A stretch of 64,000 nt of DNA from Saccharopolyspora rhizosphaerae. GTDB lineage: Bacteria > Actinomycetota > Actinomycetes > Mycobacteriales > Pseudonocardiaceae. The translations under genes and the position numbers were made by a program. The first letter of the stretch is position 1. Each line of letters begins with the position of its first letter. The notes beneath the pieces are model-generated. The model was not told the origin of the DNA and searched no databases. It saw nothing but the letters and a program-made list of their open reading frames with translations. Positions 9,772 to 18,580 of this stretch are shown here, piece by piece. The stretch spans positions 434,001 through 498,000 of the forward strand of contig NZ_RSAA01000001.1 in NCBI RefSeq assembly GCF_003931915.1, written 5' to 3'.

Positions 9772-10182
9772 ATGGCTACGCATGGAGCCCGCCCCGCACG
9801 CACCGGGTGGGTCGGTTGGATCTACTTCGGTGCCGTCGTCCTGGTGGCGGGCGGCATCGTGCAGTTCGTCAACGGGTTGATCGCGCTGGCCGACTCGGGG
9901 ATGATGTACCTCCTGCCGTCCGGGATGGCCGTGCAGGTGAGCTTCGCCAGCGTCGGCATCAGCTTCATGATCATGGGGATCGTGCTCGCCGCGGCCGGCA
10001 TCGGCGTGATGAGCGGCAAGACCTGGGCACGGGTGCTGGCGATCACCTTGGCCGTGCTCAGCGTGCTGGGCAACATCGCGTTCTTCACCGCCTACCCGAT
10101 CTGGTCGGCGATCGTCATCGTGCTCGACGTCCTGGTCATCTACGCACTCGTCGCGCACGGCAAGGAGCTGCGGCACAGCTGA
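9772..10182 (+). CDS. DUF7144-like four-helix membrane protein
   Basis: This 136-residue protein has four predicted membrane helices after a short basic N terminus (MATHGARPARTGWVGWIYF). It resembles a common actinobacterial family of unknown function with a conserved helix 1 (W-x-YFGxxxLxxxGxxQFxxGL). ATG at 9772 follows GAGGAG at 7 nt. The next gene on the same strand, 33 bp downstream, is another membrane protein, so a small operon is likely. No catalytic residues are evident. Confidence 0.8.
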   Translation: MATHGARPARTGWVGWIYFGAVVLVAGGIVQFVNGLIALADSGMMYLLPSGMAVQVSFASVGISFMIMGIVLAAAGIGVMSGKTWARVLAITLAVLSVLGNIAFFTAYPIWSAIVIVLDVLVIYALVAHGKELRHS

Positions 10183-10215
10183 CCTGGGGACCGCCGGAGA
10201 GGGAGGGGCGAGCGC

Positions 10216-10848
10216 GTGGGCCTCCAAGTGCTGCCGTTGGCGGTCACGATGATGGCCGGCCCGCAGATCATGTCCGCCATCGTGTTCGTGACCAGCGGTC
10301 GCGCGGTCCGGGTTTCGCTGGCCTTCCTCTCCGGAGTCCTCATCGCCACCGTCGCCGGGGTCGGCATCGCCCGCGGTCTCGCCCACCTGCTCGGAAACGC
10401 GCTCCCCTCCGGTGGTCTCCAGTCCTCGACGGCGGGCAAAGCGGCCCAGATCGGACTGATCTGCCTGCTGGTCCTGTTCGCCCTCCGGAACTACCTCGGG
10501 CGCAAGACCGCTGAGCCGCCGAAGTGGCTGGGCACCCTGCTCTCGGCCACTCCGGCCACCGGGTTGAAGACGGGTCTGCTGGTGGTCCTCGCGATGCCCT
10601 CGGACATCGTCATCATGCTCACCGTCGGTGCCAACCTCGAACACCACCGGTCGGGCTTCGGCGCCGCGGCCCCGTTCATCGCAGCCACGCTGCTGGTGGC
10701 GTCGCTCCCGCTGCTGCTCTACCTGACCTTCCACAAGCAGGCGATCACCGCCATGCCCAAGGTCCGCGACTGGATGAACACCCGCAGCTGGCTGGTCAAC
10801 ATCATCGTCTGCGGCATCTTCATCGCCCTCATCGCCACCGGCGCCTGA
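10216..10848 (+). CDS. GAP/Sap-family integral membrane protein
   Basis: The 210-residue protein has about six hydrophobic helices and matches the GAP family (Sap, sulfolipid-1-addressing protein type), related to LysE-like transporters. Members in mycobacteria affect glycolipid transport, but the substrate here is unknown. Helix 1 is LPLAVTMMAGPQIMSAIVFVTS. The central loop LSATPATGLKTGLLVVLAMPSDI is typical. GTG at 10216 follows GGGAGGGG. It probably shares a transcript with the preceding membrane protein. Confidence 0.78.
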   Translation: MGLQVLPLAVTMMAGPQIMSAIVFVTSGRAVRVSLAFLSGVLIATVAGVGIARGLAHLLGNALPSGGLQSSTAGKAAQIGLICLLVLFALRNYLGRKTAEPPKWLGTLLSATPATGLKTGLLVVLAMPSDIVIMLTVGANLEHHRSGFGAAAPFIAATLLVASLPLLLYLTFHKQAITAMPKVRDWMNTRSWLVNIIVCGIFIALIATGA

Positions 10849-11031
10849 CGCCACCGGGCTTGCGAAGGGTCCCGGGCGCCGACGAGTGCGGCGGAATTCC
10901 TCCCTCACCTCCACGACCGTCGTCCGGAGCGCTCCTGCGCTCTTCCTCGTGGACCGCGGCGGGGACCACGTGCAGCCCCTGAGGCGGGTCTGGTGCCGTA
11001 GGTTGTGATCGACCGCAGGAGGGGTGGGGCG

Positions 11032-11133
11032 ATGGTGGAGTCGGCGGCACCGCGGAGGACCACGAGCGACGTGACGACCGAGCACGTCGACACCCGCCCC
11101 GCCACCCGGGTGAGCCGGGGGTTGCGCCGGTGA
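11032..11133 (+). CDS. 33-residue leader ORF coupled to the MFS transporter
   Basis: An ATG at 11032 follows a strong AGGAGG (11017-11022) at 9 nt and opens a 33-codon frame starting MVESAAPRRTTSD and rich in Arg and Thr. Its stop codon (11131-11133) overlaps the GTG start of the MFS gene as GTGA. The transporter has no good ribosome site of its own. The arrangement therefore looks like translational coupling or a leader peptide. The peptide resembles no family known to me and may matter only as a translated leader. Confidence 0.5.
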   Translation: MVESAAPRRTTSDVTTEHVDTRPATRVSRGLRR

Positions 11134-12302
11134 TCAGCGCGAACCGCCAGGTCTGGGCCCTGCTAGGCCACGCCGCGCTCACCCAGCTGCTCACCTTCGT
11201 CCTGCGCCCCGCCACCACCTACCGGGCGATCGAGCTCGGCGTGCCCGCGTCCTGGCTGGGCGTGCTCTCCGGCAGCTTCGCCGTGGTCCCGTTGCTGCTG
11301 GCGCTGCCCGCCGGGCACGTCGTCGACCGGCTCGGCGAGCGCCGCGTGATGTTCGCCGGCAGCCTGCTGATGTGCGTGGCCGGCACCCTGCTTCTCGCGC
11401 TCGGTCACGCGGTCCCCGGCCTGATCGCGGGCAGCGTCGTGCTCGGCACCGCGCACCTGGGTGCGATCGTGGGTCAGCAGGCATTGGTGGCCAACAGCAC
11501 GACCTCGGGCCGGATGGACTCCGCGTTCGGCTACTACACCTTCGCCGCGTCGCTGGGCCAGGCCGCAGGTCCGCTGCTGATCGTCGCTTTCGGGGGCACG
11601 CAGGCGGTTCCGGACACCACGCCGATCTTCCAGGGCAGCATCGCGATCGCACTCGTGCTGTTCGCGCTGACCTTCGCGATCCGGAGCACCGGGGCCGCAC
11701 GCCGCCGGGCCGTCGCCGAGGACGTCGGCCTGCGGCAGCTGCTGCGCCTGCCAGGGCTGCCGGGCGCGCTGCTCACCGCGTGCACCGTGCTCGCCGCGGT
11801 CGACATCTCCCTGGTCTACCTGCCCGCGCTGGGAGCCGAACGCGGCATCGCCTCCTCGCTGATCGGCACGCTGCTGGTGCTGCGCGCGGCCTCGTCGATG
11901 GCGTCGCGGTTCTTCCTCGGGCGGCTCTCGGAGGCGGTCGGTCGTCGTCGACTCCTGGTGCTGAGCATCTTCGGCGCCGCTGCCGGTCTCGCCGTCGCCG
12001 CCGCCCCGGCACCGGTCTGGCTGCTGCTGGTCGCGGTCACCGTCGCCGGGTTCGGACTCGGCGTCGGGCAACCGCTGACGATGTCCTGGCTGGCCGAGTC
12101 GGCGCCACCGGGTGCGCGGGGTCGCGCGATGTCGTTGCGCCTGACCGGGAACCGCGCCGGTCAGGTCATCATCCCCGGCGCCATCGGCATGGTCGCCGCC
12201 GGACTGGGGTCGGCCGGCGTCCTCTGGGTCACCGCTGCGGGTCTCGCCCTCACGGGCACCCTCGCCCGCAAGCTCCCGGTCAACCACCCCTCCGGCCGCT
12301 GA
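11130..12302 (+). CDS. MFS transporter
   Basis: The 390-residue protein has twelve predicted membrane helices and the major facilitator loop 2-3 motif, seen here as GHVVDRLGERRVMF. A related GRLSEAVGRRRLL lies between helices 8 and 9. This half-to-half duplication is typical of drug or metabolite exporters, but no substrate can be assigned. The GTG start overlaps the stop of a 33-codon leader ORF, which carries the only strong ribosome binding site. A long intergenic region follows, so it is probably the last gene of its transcript. Confidence 0.88.
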   Translation: MISANRQVWALLGHAALTQLLTFVLRPATTYRAIELGVPASWLGVLSGSFAVVPLLLALPAGHVVDRLGERRVMFAGSLLMCVAGTLLLALGHAVPGLIAGSVVLGTAHLGAIVGQQALVANSTTSGRMDSAFGYYTFAASLGQAAGPLLIVAFGGTQAVPDTTPIFQGSIAIALVLFALTFAIRSTGAARRRAVAEDVGLRQLLRLPGLPGALLTACTVLAAVDISLVYLPALGAERGIASSLIGTLLVLRAASSMASRFFLGRLSEAVGRRRLLVLSIFGAAAGLAVAAAPAPVWLLLVAVTVAGFGLGVGQPLTMSWLAESAPPGARGRAMSLRLTGNRAGQVIIPGAIGMVAAGLGSAGVLWVTAAGLALTGTLARKLPVNHPSGR

Positions 12303-12324
12303 CCCCGCCGCTCCCCCAGCGGCC
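12294..12324 (+). terminator. Possible hairpin terminator at the MFS gene end
   Basis: GGCCGCTG (12294-12301) pairs with CAGCGGCC (12317-12324) around a 15-nt C-rich loop. The left arm includes the last codons and part of the stop. Confidence 0.4.
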
Positions 12325-12968
12325 ACCCCGCGCCCTGGTGCGGCCGGCTCCCGACGCCGGCAGAGAGCGAGTCCACTGAGGACCCCACGCCGGGGCCGGG
12401 ACCTTCGCCCCGGTCTCGGGCGCGAGTTCCCCTCGTGATTTCCTCGCGGCGGCTCGCCGCTCCTGGTGAGGTCGGCACGACACCGTGACCAACCCGCTGG
12501 TTCGTCCATGACGGTGGAGGCTTTTCACCACCGGCGGGTTCGTCGCCGGAGGATCACGTCGGCGTCCTGCACCGCGCGCAAGACCCAAAATCGCGGTGTG
12601 GAGCCGAAAACCGTCACCGCAGGCGCCGGTGAACCTGGGAAGATCACACTGCACGACGCGTCACCTCGTGAGAGCACCACACGCGACGAGGAATCACGAC
12701 AACCTCCCACCCGACGTCGAGCGATCACAACGGCTCGCACCGGTCCGGGGTCCTCGCCGATCACCGCCGCGTCGGCGAAAACCGTTCCTCTGCAGGCAGT
12801 TCGGAGCCTCGCCCTGCCTGGCACACCACCTCCACCGTCGACCCGGTCGAGGTGCACCGGCAGTGCTCAACGCTCAACTTTGTCCCATTGGGAACATTTC
12901 GAAAGGTTTTGCTCCTCGTCGGCGTTCCCTTGTGTACCGATTCGCATGACATGCGGGAGGAGACCGTG
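12325..12968. other. 640-bp intergenic region upstream of the secreted repeat protein
   Basis: No gene with family similarity or a ribosome site was seen on either strand. The last 80 bp are less GC-rich and contain short palindromes (TTTCGAAA and CCCATTGGG, around 12885-12905). They probably hold the promoter of the downstream secreted protein gene, but a clean -35/-10 pair could not be fixed. Confidence 0.45.
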
Positions 12969-14783
12969 ATGTCCAACAAACCAGCGCGCACGGAGCGATC
13001 GCGTCGAACGGCAGCAGTCATCGCTGCCGCCGGCGCCAGCGGTGTGCTGATCGCGATGGGCGGCACCGGGGTCATGGCCCAGGCTCCGCCCCCACCGCCG
13101 GCTCCGCCGGCACCGCCGGCACCGCCGGCACCGCCGAGCCCGCCGCCTCTCGAAGAGCAGCCTCCCGGTGGGCAACAGCCCGACCGGAACGAAGGCAGGG
13201 GCGGCCAGATGCAGGGCGGGATCGACACCGGCATGAACGTGGAATCGGTCGAGGTGGTCCACGAGGACCTCGACGACGACGCTCCCGAGCAAGTCCAGTA
13301 CCGGTTCTCCAAGCCCGTCACCGACGTGGGCAATCCCGCGGCCTTCCAGCTGTCCGGGTTCTCCACCGACGCCACGACCAAGGCGCAGAGCGCGGAGATC
13401 GTGAACGGTGACACCAACAGCGTCCTGACCGAGTACGCTCCCGGGACCGACGTCCGTTCGTTCACGGTGGCGATCACCGATTCCCAAGCCGTGGAGAACG
13501 AGAGCGGTCGCACGAACCTGCCGAACACCGTCGAGCTCGGCGGCGCCCGAGAGGTCCAGGGCACGGACGCACCTCAGCTCGAGAACGTCGAGACCAACGC
13601 GACGCTCGACCAGGTGAGGTACAAGTTCGACCGCAACATCAAGGAAGACGGCGGCGGGGTCGACGCCTCGAAGCTCGGTATGTACACCGAGGACGGCCGG
13701 GAGATCGACGGCCAGTCCATCGTCGGCGCCAACGACGACACCGTCACCGTCCAGTTCGACTCCCAGGTCGAGGACGGGGTGCGGCACTTCGCCAAGGCCG
13801 GCGCCGTCACCGACACCCGCGGTGTGAGGAACGCGCCGAGCTCCAGCGGGCAGGAGACCACCGCGCCGAGCTTGACCGGTGTCAGCGGACTGATGGGCAG
13901 GACCCAGTTCGAGTACACCTTCAACCAGCCGGTGACGGTCGACTCGCCGCAGGGCTTCGTCGTCTACACGCCGGATGGCAAGGCGATCGAAGGCAGCAGC
14001 GTCGTCCAGCCCAACGCCGAGACCATCCGCGTCGCGTTCCCGGAGATCCAGAACTACGGCGAGCAGATCAGCCAGGCCACGGTCAACCCCAACGCCGTGA
14101 AGTCCTCCGACGGATCGAACACGCCGAACGTCCTGGGCAACCAGGACATCGGCGGCACCCAAGCCGGAGCCCTCACCTCGGGTCCGGACCTCACGGGAGC
14201 CTCCGCCGGCCCGGACACCGGCCAGGTCCGCCTCGAGTTCGACGAGGAGATCGACGACGGCAAGACCTACAACGCCGACGGCTTCCAGCTGGTCACGCGA
14301 TCCGGCGACCGGATCAACGCCAACAGCGTGGTCGAGATCGCCGACAACAGCATCCTGGTCAACTTCAACCGGGCCGCCGCCGACGCCGGCAACTCCGTGA
14401 CGGTCAAGGCCAACGCCGTCCAGGACGAACAGGGCAACGGCAACCTGCTGGCGAACCGGTCGCTCGGAGAGGGCGGTGCAGGAGAGCCCGGCCTCGAGGA
14501 ACGGCAACCGGCTCAGCAGAGCAACCTCGACGACCAGGCCGACATCGACCTGAACCAGCAGAACACCGACGAGGACCTCGACCTGAACCAGCAGGACAAC
14601 AACGAGGACCTCGACCTGAACCGGCAGAGCACTGACGACAACAACCTGAACGACGACGACAGTGATCTGCGGGACGACAACAGCGACCTGAACAACAACG
14701 ACGGGTTCAGGGACAACGACAACAACAACAACGACAACGACCTGGACAACCAGAACGACTGGAACAACGGTTCTGGCCAGTGA
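12969..14783 (+). CDS. Secreted four-repeat protein with Pro-rich stalk and Asn/Asp-rich tail
   Basis: The 604-residue protein starts with a basic n-region and a hydrophobic signal peptide, with likely cleavage after residues 37-39 (MAQA). A Pro/Ala stretch follows (40-60). Four tandem units come next (about 91-205, 206-303, 304-408, 409-510). Each repeats the pattern xVxYxFxxPV, then a strand with G-x-x-I-x-x-x-S-V-V, then VxF and a final A-V-x-D/S. They look like beta-sandwich (Ig or SwmB-like) modules. The tail (511-604) is almost only Asp, Asn, Leu and Gln, with repeated DLNQQ. ATG at 12969 follows GGGAGGAG. A strong terminator follows, then a Crp-type regulator and a MoxR operon. The tail could bind divalent cations or wall polymers; function is unknown. 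Confidence 0.85.
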   Translation: MSNKPARTERSRRTAAVIAAAGASGVLIAMGGTGVMAQAPPPPPAPPAPPAPPAPPSPPPLEEQPPGGQQPDRNEGRGGQMQGGIDTGMNVESVEVVHEDLDDDAPEQVQYRFSKPVTDVGNPAAFQLSGFSTDATTKAQSAEIVNGDTNSVLTEYAPGTDVRSFTVAITDSQAVENESGRTNLPNTVELGGAREVQGTDAPQLENVETNATLDQVRYKFDRNIKEDGGGVDASKLGMYTEDGREIDGQSIVGANDDTVTVQFDSQVEDGVRHFAKAGAVTDTRGVRNAPSSSGQETTAPSLTGVSGLMGRTQFEYTFNQPVTVDSPQGFVVYTPDGKAIEGSSVVQPNAETIRVAFPEIQNYGEQISQATVNPNAVKSSDGSNTPNVLGNQDIGGTQAGALTSGPDLTGASAGPDTGQVRLEFDEEIDDGKTYNADGFQLVTRSGDRINANSVVEIADNSILVNFNRAAADAGNSVTVKANAVQDEQGNGNLLANRSLGEGGAGEPGLEERQPAQQSNLDDQADIDLNQQNTDEDLDLNQQDNNEDLDLNRQSTDDNNLNDDDSDLRDDNSDLNNNDGFRDNDNNNNDNDLDNQNDWNNGSGQ

Positions 14784-14790
14784 CCCCACC

Positions 14791-14824
14791 GTGTGCCTCG
14801 CCACGATCCCGTGGCGAGGCACAC
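14791..14824 (+). terminator. Perfect 15-bp hairpin terminator
   Basis: Bases 14791-14805 pair without mismatch with 14810-14824 around a 4-nt ATCC loop, 8 bp after the secreted protein stop codon. No U-tract follows. Confidence 0.8.
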
Positions 14825-14848
14825 TCCACGAGCTGAGGAGGCGCAACG

Positions 14849-15607
14849 ATGTCGGAGACACCGTCGCGCGCCACCGGCGAACCGGTCCCGCCGCCGGACC
14901 CGAACGACCCGACGACGGGGCCGGGCTCCGCTTCCCCGGTGCTCCACCGGGATCCCTTGACCGGAACCCGCTCGTTCATCGACCAGCAGCTGCGCAACGC
15001 GCTCCGGGTGCTCGCGCCCAACCTGCGGCGGTACAGCCTCTCACCCGGCGACCGGATCTACGGCGTGGGAGCGAACGTGCGGGCGGTCTCCCTCATCGAG
15101 CGAGGACTCGTCGCACTGCGCAGTCCGGGATCCGCGACGCTGATGCTGCTGCGCGACAGCGGGATCGTCGGTGACGTCGAAGTGATGACCGAGACCCGTG
15201 CGGAAAAGGAAGCGACCGCCCTGCTCGACACCGACATCATCCGCATACCCGGCGACGAGTTCCGGTGGCTGATCCAGCGGTACCCGGAGTTCGCCTTGCG
15301 GTGGACCGATGCGATGGCGTGCCGGATGGCCGGTTACGAACGCAGGCTCCTGGACATGCTGGCAGGAGATCTCAGGGCGCAGATCTCGTCCCTGCTGCTG
15401 CACGAGTTCGCCGATTCCGACGTGACGCGGCTGACCCACCAGATGATCGCTGAACTGCTCGGTGTGCAGCGCACCAGCGTCAGCCGGGTGGTCAGCCACC
15501 TCGTCCAGCACGACATCGTCGAGAGCGGGTACGGGCACATGCGGTTGCGCGACCGCAACGCGCTGGCCCGCGCCGCGCTCGGCTACTCGACGGGGAGCCA
15601 CACCTGA
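14849..15607 (+). CDS. Crp/Fnr-family transcription regulator
   Basis: The 252-residue protein has a Pro-rich leader (1-35), a cyclic-nucleotide-binding-like beta barrel (about 45-150, with LSPGDRIYGVGAN and LRDSGIVGDVEVMTE), a long dimerisation helix (LRWTDAMACRMAGYERRLLDML) and a C-terminal winged helix. Its recognition segment is MIAELLGVQRTSVSRVVSHL. The phosphate-binding R-x-A of true cAMP sites is not clear, so the ligand is uncertain. ATG at 14849 follows GAGGAGG. It precedes the MoxR operon by 27 bp and may control it. Confidence 0.88.
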   Translation: MSETPSRATGEPVPPPDPNDPTTGPGSASPVLHRDPLTGTRSFIDQQLRNALRVLAPNLRRYSLSPGDRIYGVGANVRAVSLIERGLVALRSPGSATLMLLRDSGIVGDVEVMTETRAEKEATALLDTDIIRIPGDEFRWLIQRYPEFALRWTDAMACRMAGYERRLLDMLAGDLRAQISSLLLHEFADSDVTRLTHQMIAELLGVQRTSVSRVVSHLVQHDIVESGYGHMRLRDRNALARAALGYSTGSHT

Positions 15608-15634
15608 GATCCGAACCAGGCGGGAGTTCGACCG

Positions 15635-16675
15635 ATGAACGAGAACACGGCGTGGAACCTGGGCGACGAGTCCGAGATGCTCCGCCACCGCGAGGGTGAG
15701 GTGATGCGGGGTCTGCTCTGGGAGCTCAAGAAGGTCATCGTCGGCCACGAGCAGGAGACCGAGGAGATCGTCGTGTGCCTGCTCGCCGGTGGGCACTGCC
15801 TGCTCGAAGGTCTGCCCGGCGTCGCCAAGACGCTGACCATCAAAACGCTGGCCGAGGCCGTCGACGTGGACTTCACCCGGATCCAGTTCACGCCCGACCT
15901 CGTTCCCTCCGACATCGTCGGCACCCGCATCTACCGAGCTTCCCGCGAGGAGTTCGACATCGAGCTGGGCCCGGTGTTCACCAACTTCGTGCTCGCCGAC
16001 GAGATCAACCGCGCGCCGGCGAAGGTGCAGTCGGCGATGCTGGAGGTCATGGCCGAGCGCCAGGTCAGCATCGGCGGGCAGACCTGGGCGATGCCGCGCC
16101 CGTTCCTGGTGATGGCCACGCAGAACCCGATCGAGACCGAGGGCGTCTACCCGCTGCCCGAAGCGCAGCGCGACCGCTTCCTCGTCAAGGTCCTCATCAA
16201 CTACCCGCAGGCCGGCGACGAGCTGGAGATCGTGCGGCGGATGAGCACCGGGGCGCCGAAGCCCAAGCAGGTCCTCGACGCCGAGAAGCTCACCCAGCTG
16301 CAGGAGTCGGCCAGCCAGGTCTACGTCGACCCGCTGGTGATGGAGTACGCGGTGGCGCTGGTGATGGCCACCCGCACGCCCAACGAGCTCGGGTTCAGCG
16401 ACATCGCCCCGTACCTCGCGGTCGGGGCGAGCCCGCGGGCCAGCCTCGGCCTGATCGCCGCGGCCCGAGCGTTCGCGCTCATCCACGGCCGCGGTTACGC
16501 GGTCCCCGAGGACGTGCACCACCTCGCGCCCGCGGTGCTGCGGCACCGGCTGGTGCTGACCTACGAGGCCTTGGCCGACGGCGTCACCGCCGACGACATC
16601 GTCACCAAGCTGCTCGACCGGGTGCACCAGCCCCGGCCGGCCAAGACCCGGTCCTCGCTGTGGGGTCGGTCCTGA
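15635..16675 (+). CDS. MoxR-type AAA+ ATPase
   Basis: The 346-residue cytosolic ATPase has Walker A (GLPGVAKT), Walker B (VLADEINRA), sensor 1 (ATQNPIE) and the arginine-finger region typical of the MoxR branch (LPEAQRDRF). MoxR proteins act as chaperones that help assemble or activate partner proteins, usually with VWA-domain proteins encoded next door. Here the next genes encode DUF58 and a membrane VWA protein, the standard arrangement. The stop overlaps the next start as TGATG. Confidence 0.95.
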   Translation: MNENTAWNLGDESEMLRHREGEVMRGLLWELKKVIVGHEQETEEIVVCLLAGGHCLLEGLPGVAKTLTIKTLAEAVDVDFTRIQFTPDLVPSDIVGTRIYRASREEFDIELGPVFTNFVLADEINRAPAKVQSAMLEVMAERQVSIGGQTWAMPRPFLVMATQNPIETEGVYPLPEAQRDRFLVKVLINYPQAGDELEIVRRMSTGAPKPKQVLDAEKLTQLQESASQVYVDPLVMEYAVALVMATRTPNELGFSDIAPYLAVGASPRASLGLIAAARAFALIHGRGYAVPEDVHHLAPAVLRHRLVLTYEALADGVTADDIVTKLLDRVHQPRPAKTRSSLWGRS

Positions 16676-17622
16676 TGGCGCGGCGGGCCCACCACGAGCA
16701 ACCGGCCACGCGCCGCGTCCTGGCTCAGCTGGAGCTGCTGATCAACCAGCGGCTCGCCGGTGCCGTGCACGGTGACTACCAGGGGTTCTTCCCGGGTCCG
16801 GGCAACGAGGCCGGCGAGGGACGTCCCTACGTGCCGGGCGACGACGTGCGCATGATCGACTGGAACCTCACCGCCCGCACCTTGCACACCCACGTCCGGG
16901 ACCCGATCCGCGACCACGAGCTCGACGTGTGGATCGTCGTCGACCTGTCGGCGAGCCAGTCCTTCGGCACCAGGGGCGGTGAGAAGCGGGAGCTGGCGCT
17001 GTTCGCCACGGCCGCGTTCGGCTTCGCCGCGACCTGGCTGGCCAACCGGGTCGGCGCGGTGCTGCTGGTCGACGGGGAGACCGAGGTCTGGCCGCTGCGC
17101 TCCGGGAAGACCCACCTGCAGGCGGTCCTGCACCGCATCGCGACGATCAACACCCGCGAACCCCGCCCCGACCCGCCCGGCGGCCGCACCGACCTCAGCC
17201 CCGCGCTGAGCCAGGTCGGGACCGTGGCACCCCGCCGCGGGTTCGTCGCGGTCATCTCCGACTTCCTGGTCGAGCCGGGGTGGGCCAACGACCTGCACCG
17301 GCTGTCCCAGCGGCACACGGTCGTGGCGGTCGAGCTGGTCGACCCGCTGGAACTGCGGCTCCCCGCCGTCGGATCGCTGGTCGTCGAAGACCCCGAGACC
17401 GGCGCGCGGCTGACCGTCGACACGCTCGACAGCGCTCTGCGCGAGCGGTACGAGGAAGCGGCCCGCCACCAGCGGGAACGCATCGCTCACATCATCCGCA
17501 ACGCCGGGGCCGAACACCTGCGGCTGCGCACCGACGAGGACTGGATCGGGCAGCTGGTGCAGTTCTTCCGGCTCCGCAAGCACCGGCAAACTGGCTATCG
17601 GCGGTCATCATGGGTGGGTTGA
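16675..17622 (+). CDS. DUF58-domain protein of the MoxR operon
   Basis: The 315-residue protein has the DUF58 signature (GRPYVPGDDVRMIDWN) followed by a VWA-like fold with a metal-site motif (VVDLSASQSFG). DUF58 proteins accompany MoxR ATPases and are thought to be part of a membrane-linked assembly or stress complex. There is no strong membrane segment. Its ATG lies in the TGATG junction with moxR, and its end overlaps the next gene by 13 bp. The three genes must therefore be one transcript with coupled translation. Confidence 0.92.
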   Translation: MARRAHHEQPATRRVLAQLELLINQRLAGAVHGDYQGFFPGPGNEAGEGRPYVPGDDVRMIDWNLTARTLHTHVRDPIRDHELDVWIVVDLSASQSFGTRGGEKRELALFATAAFGFAATWLANRVGAVLLVDGETEVWPLRSGKTHLQAVLHRIATINTREPRPDPPGGRTDLSPALSQVGTVAPRRGFVAVISDFLVEPGWANDLHRLSQRHTVVAVELVDPLELRLPAVGSLVVEDPETGARLTVDTLDSALRERYEEAARHQRERIAHIIRNAGAEHLRLRTDEDWIGQLVQFFRLRKHRQTGYRRSSWVG

Positions 17623-18548
17623 GCTTCGCATCCCCGGCGTGGTTGTGGCTTCTGCTGCTCGTCCCCGCGCTGGCGGTGGTCTACGTCCTCGTCCAGCGCA
17701 GGAGGGTCCGCTACACGGTCACTCTGACCAACCTGGAGCTGCTGTCCTCGGTGATGCCTCGCCGCCCCTCCTGGCGCAGGCACCTCCCGCCGGCTCTGCT
17801 GCTGCTCGCGACGCTGATCCTGGTGCTGGGCCTGGCGGGCCCCACCGTGCGGATGCCGGACCCCTCGCGCAGCAGCACCGTGGTGCTGGCCGTGGACGTC
17901 TCACCGTCGATGCTCGCCAACGACGTGCCGCCGAGCCGGTCCGACGCCATGAAGACCGCGGTCCGCGACTTCCTGGAATCGGTGCCCCAGGACACCCAGG
18001 TCGGGCTGGTCAGCTTCGCCGCGTCCGCCAACGTCGACGTGCCACCCACCCGGGACCACCAGGCGGTCGTCGACGCGCTCGGGCGGTTGCAGTTCCAGTC
18101 CAACACCTCGTTGAGTCAGGCCATCCTGACCTCGCTGAACACGGTGCGCACCGCCGGCGGCAGCGCCGCGGGGATCATCGTGCTCTCCGACGGCCTGAGC
18201 AACACCGGCCCACCTCCCGAAGCGGCGATCGAGGCGGCTCGCGCGGCGCGCGTGCCGGTGTCGACGATCGCGGTCGGCACGCCGGCAGGCAACGTCCAGC
18301 TCTCCCGGGGGCCGGTGGCCGTTCCGCTCGACACGCGGGAGCTCGAGCGCCTGGCGCGCGAAACCGGAGGACTGACGTTCACCGCTGCCACCGAGCGGGA
18401 GCTGCAGGCCATCTACAGCAACATCGGTGAGACCGTGTCGCCGCCCATCGTGCCCGTCGACATCAGCCGCTGGTTCTTCCTGTCCGCGCTCGTCGCGATG
18501 GCGGCGGCCGGTGCGCTGTCGATGCTGTGGTTCGCCAGGATGCCGTGA
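17610..18548 (+). CDS. Membrane-anchored VWA-domain protein (BatA-like)
   Basis: The 312-residue protein has two N-terminal membrane helices (about 10-30 and 58-78), a central von Willebrand A domain with a full metal site (LAVDVSPSM, then the threonine/serine and aspartate loops, ending IIVLSDGLSNTG), and a C-terminal membrane helix (about 290-308). This is the BatA/Aerotolerance layout, with the VWA domain facing the outside or periplasm. It is the partner of MoxR and DUF58 upstream. ATG at 17610 overlaps the DUF58 gene. An 18-bp tandem duplication spans its stop codon. Confidence 0.92.
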   Translation: MGGLSFASPAWLWLLLLVPALAVVYVLVQRRRVRYTVTLTNLELLSSVMPRRPSWRRHLPPALLLLATLILVLGLAGPTVRMPDPSRSSTVVLAVDVSPSMLANDVPPSRSDAMKTAVRDFLESVPQDTQVGLVSFAASANVDVPPTRDHQAVVDALGRLQFQSNTSLSQAILTSLNTVRTAGGSAAGIIVLSDGLSNTGPPPEAAIEAARAARVPVSTIAVGTPAGNVQLSRGPVAVPLDTRELERLARETGGLTFTAATERELQAIYSNIGETVSPPIVPVDISRWFFLSALVAMAAAGALSMLWFARMP

Positions 18549-18572
18549 TCGTCGAGGATGCCGTGATCGTCG
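18537..18572 (+). repeat. Perfect 18-bp tandem duplication across a stop codon
   Basis: The unit at 18537-18554 (aggatgccgtgatcgtcg) is repeated exactly at 18555-18572. It includes the last codons and stop of the VWA gene, so the second copy carries a duplicate in-frame stop. Confidence 0.9.
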
Positions 18573-18580
18573 GCAAACCC

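Noticed and set aside
9553-11085. Upstream extension of the FAD/Fe-S oxidase to about 1,478 codons
   Set aside because: The added 511 residues are low-complexity antisense of the two membrane-protein genes; the family N terminus starts at 9552.
12525-12857. Minus-strand 110-codon frame upstream of the secreted protein
   Set aside because: It has no ribosome site, no family-like sequence and no supporting context.
13087-13150. Short CCGGCACCG direct repeats as a possible CRISPR or repeat array
   Set aside because: They are in-frame codons of the Pro/Ala-rich stalk and have no spacers.
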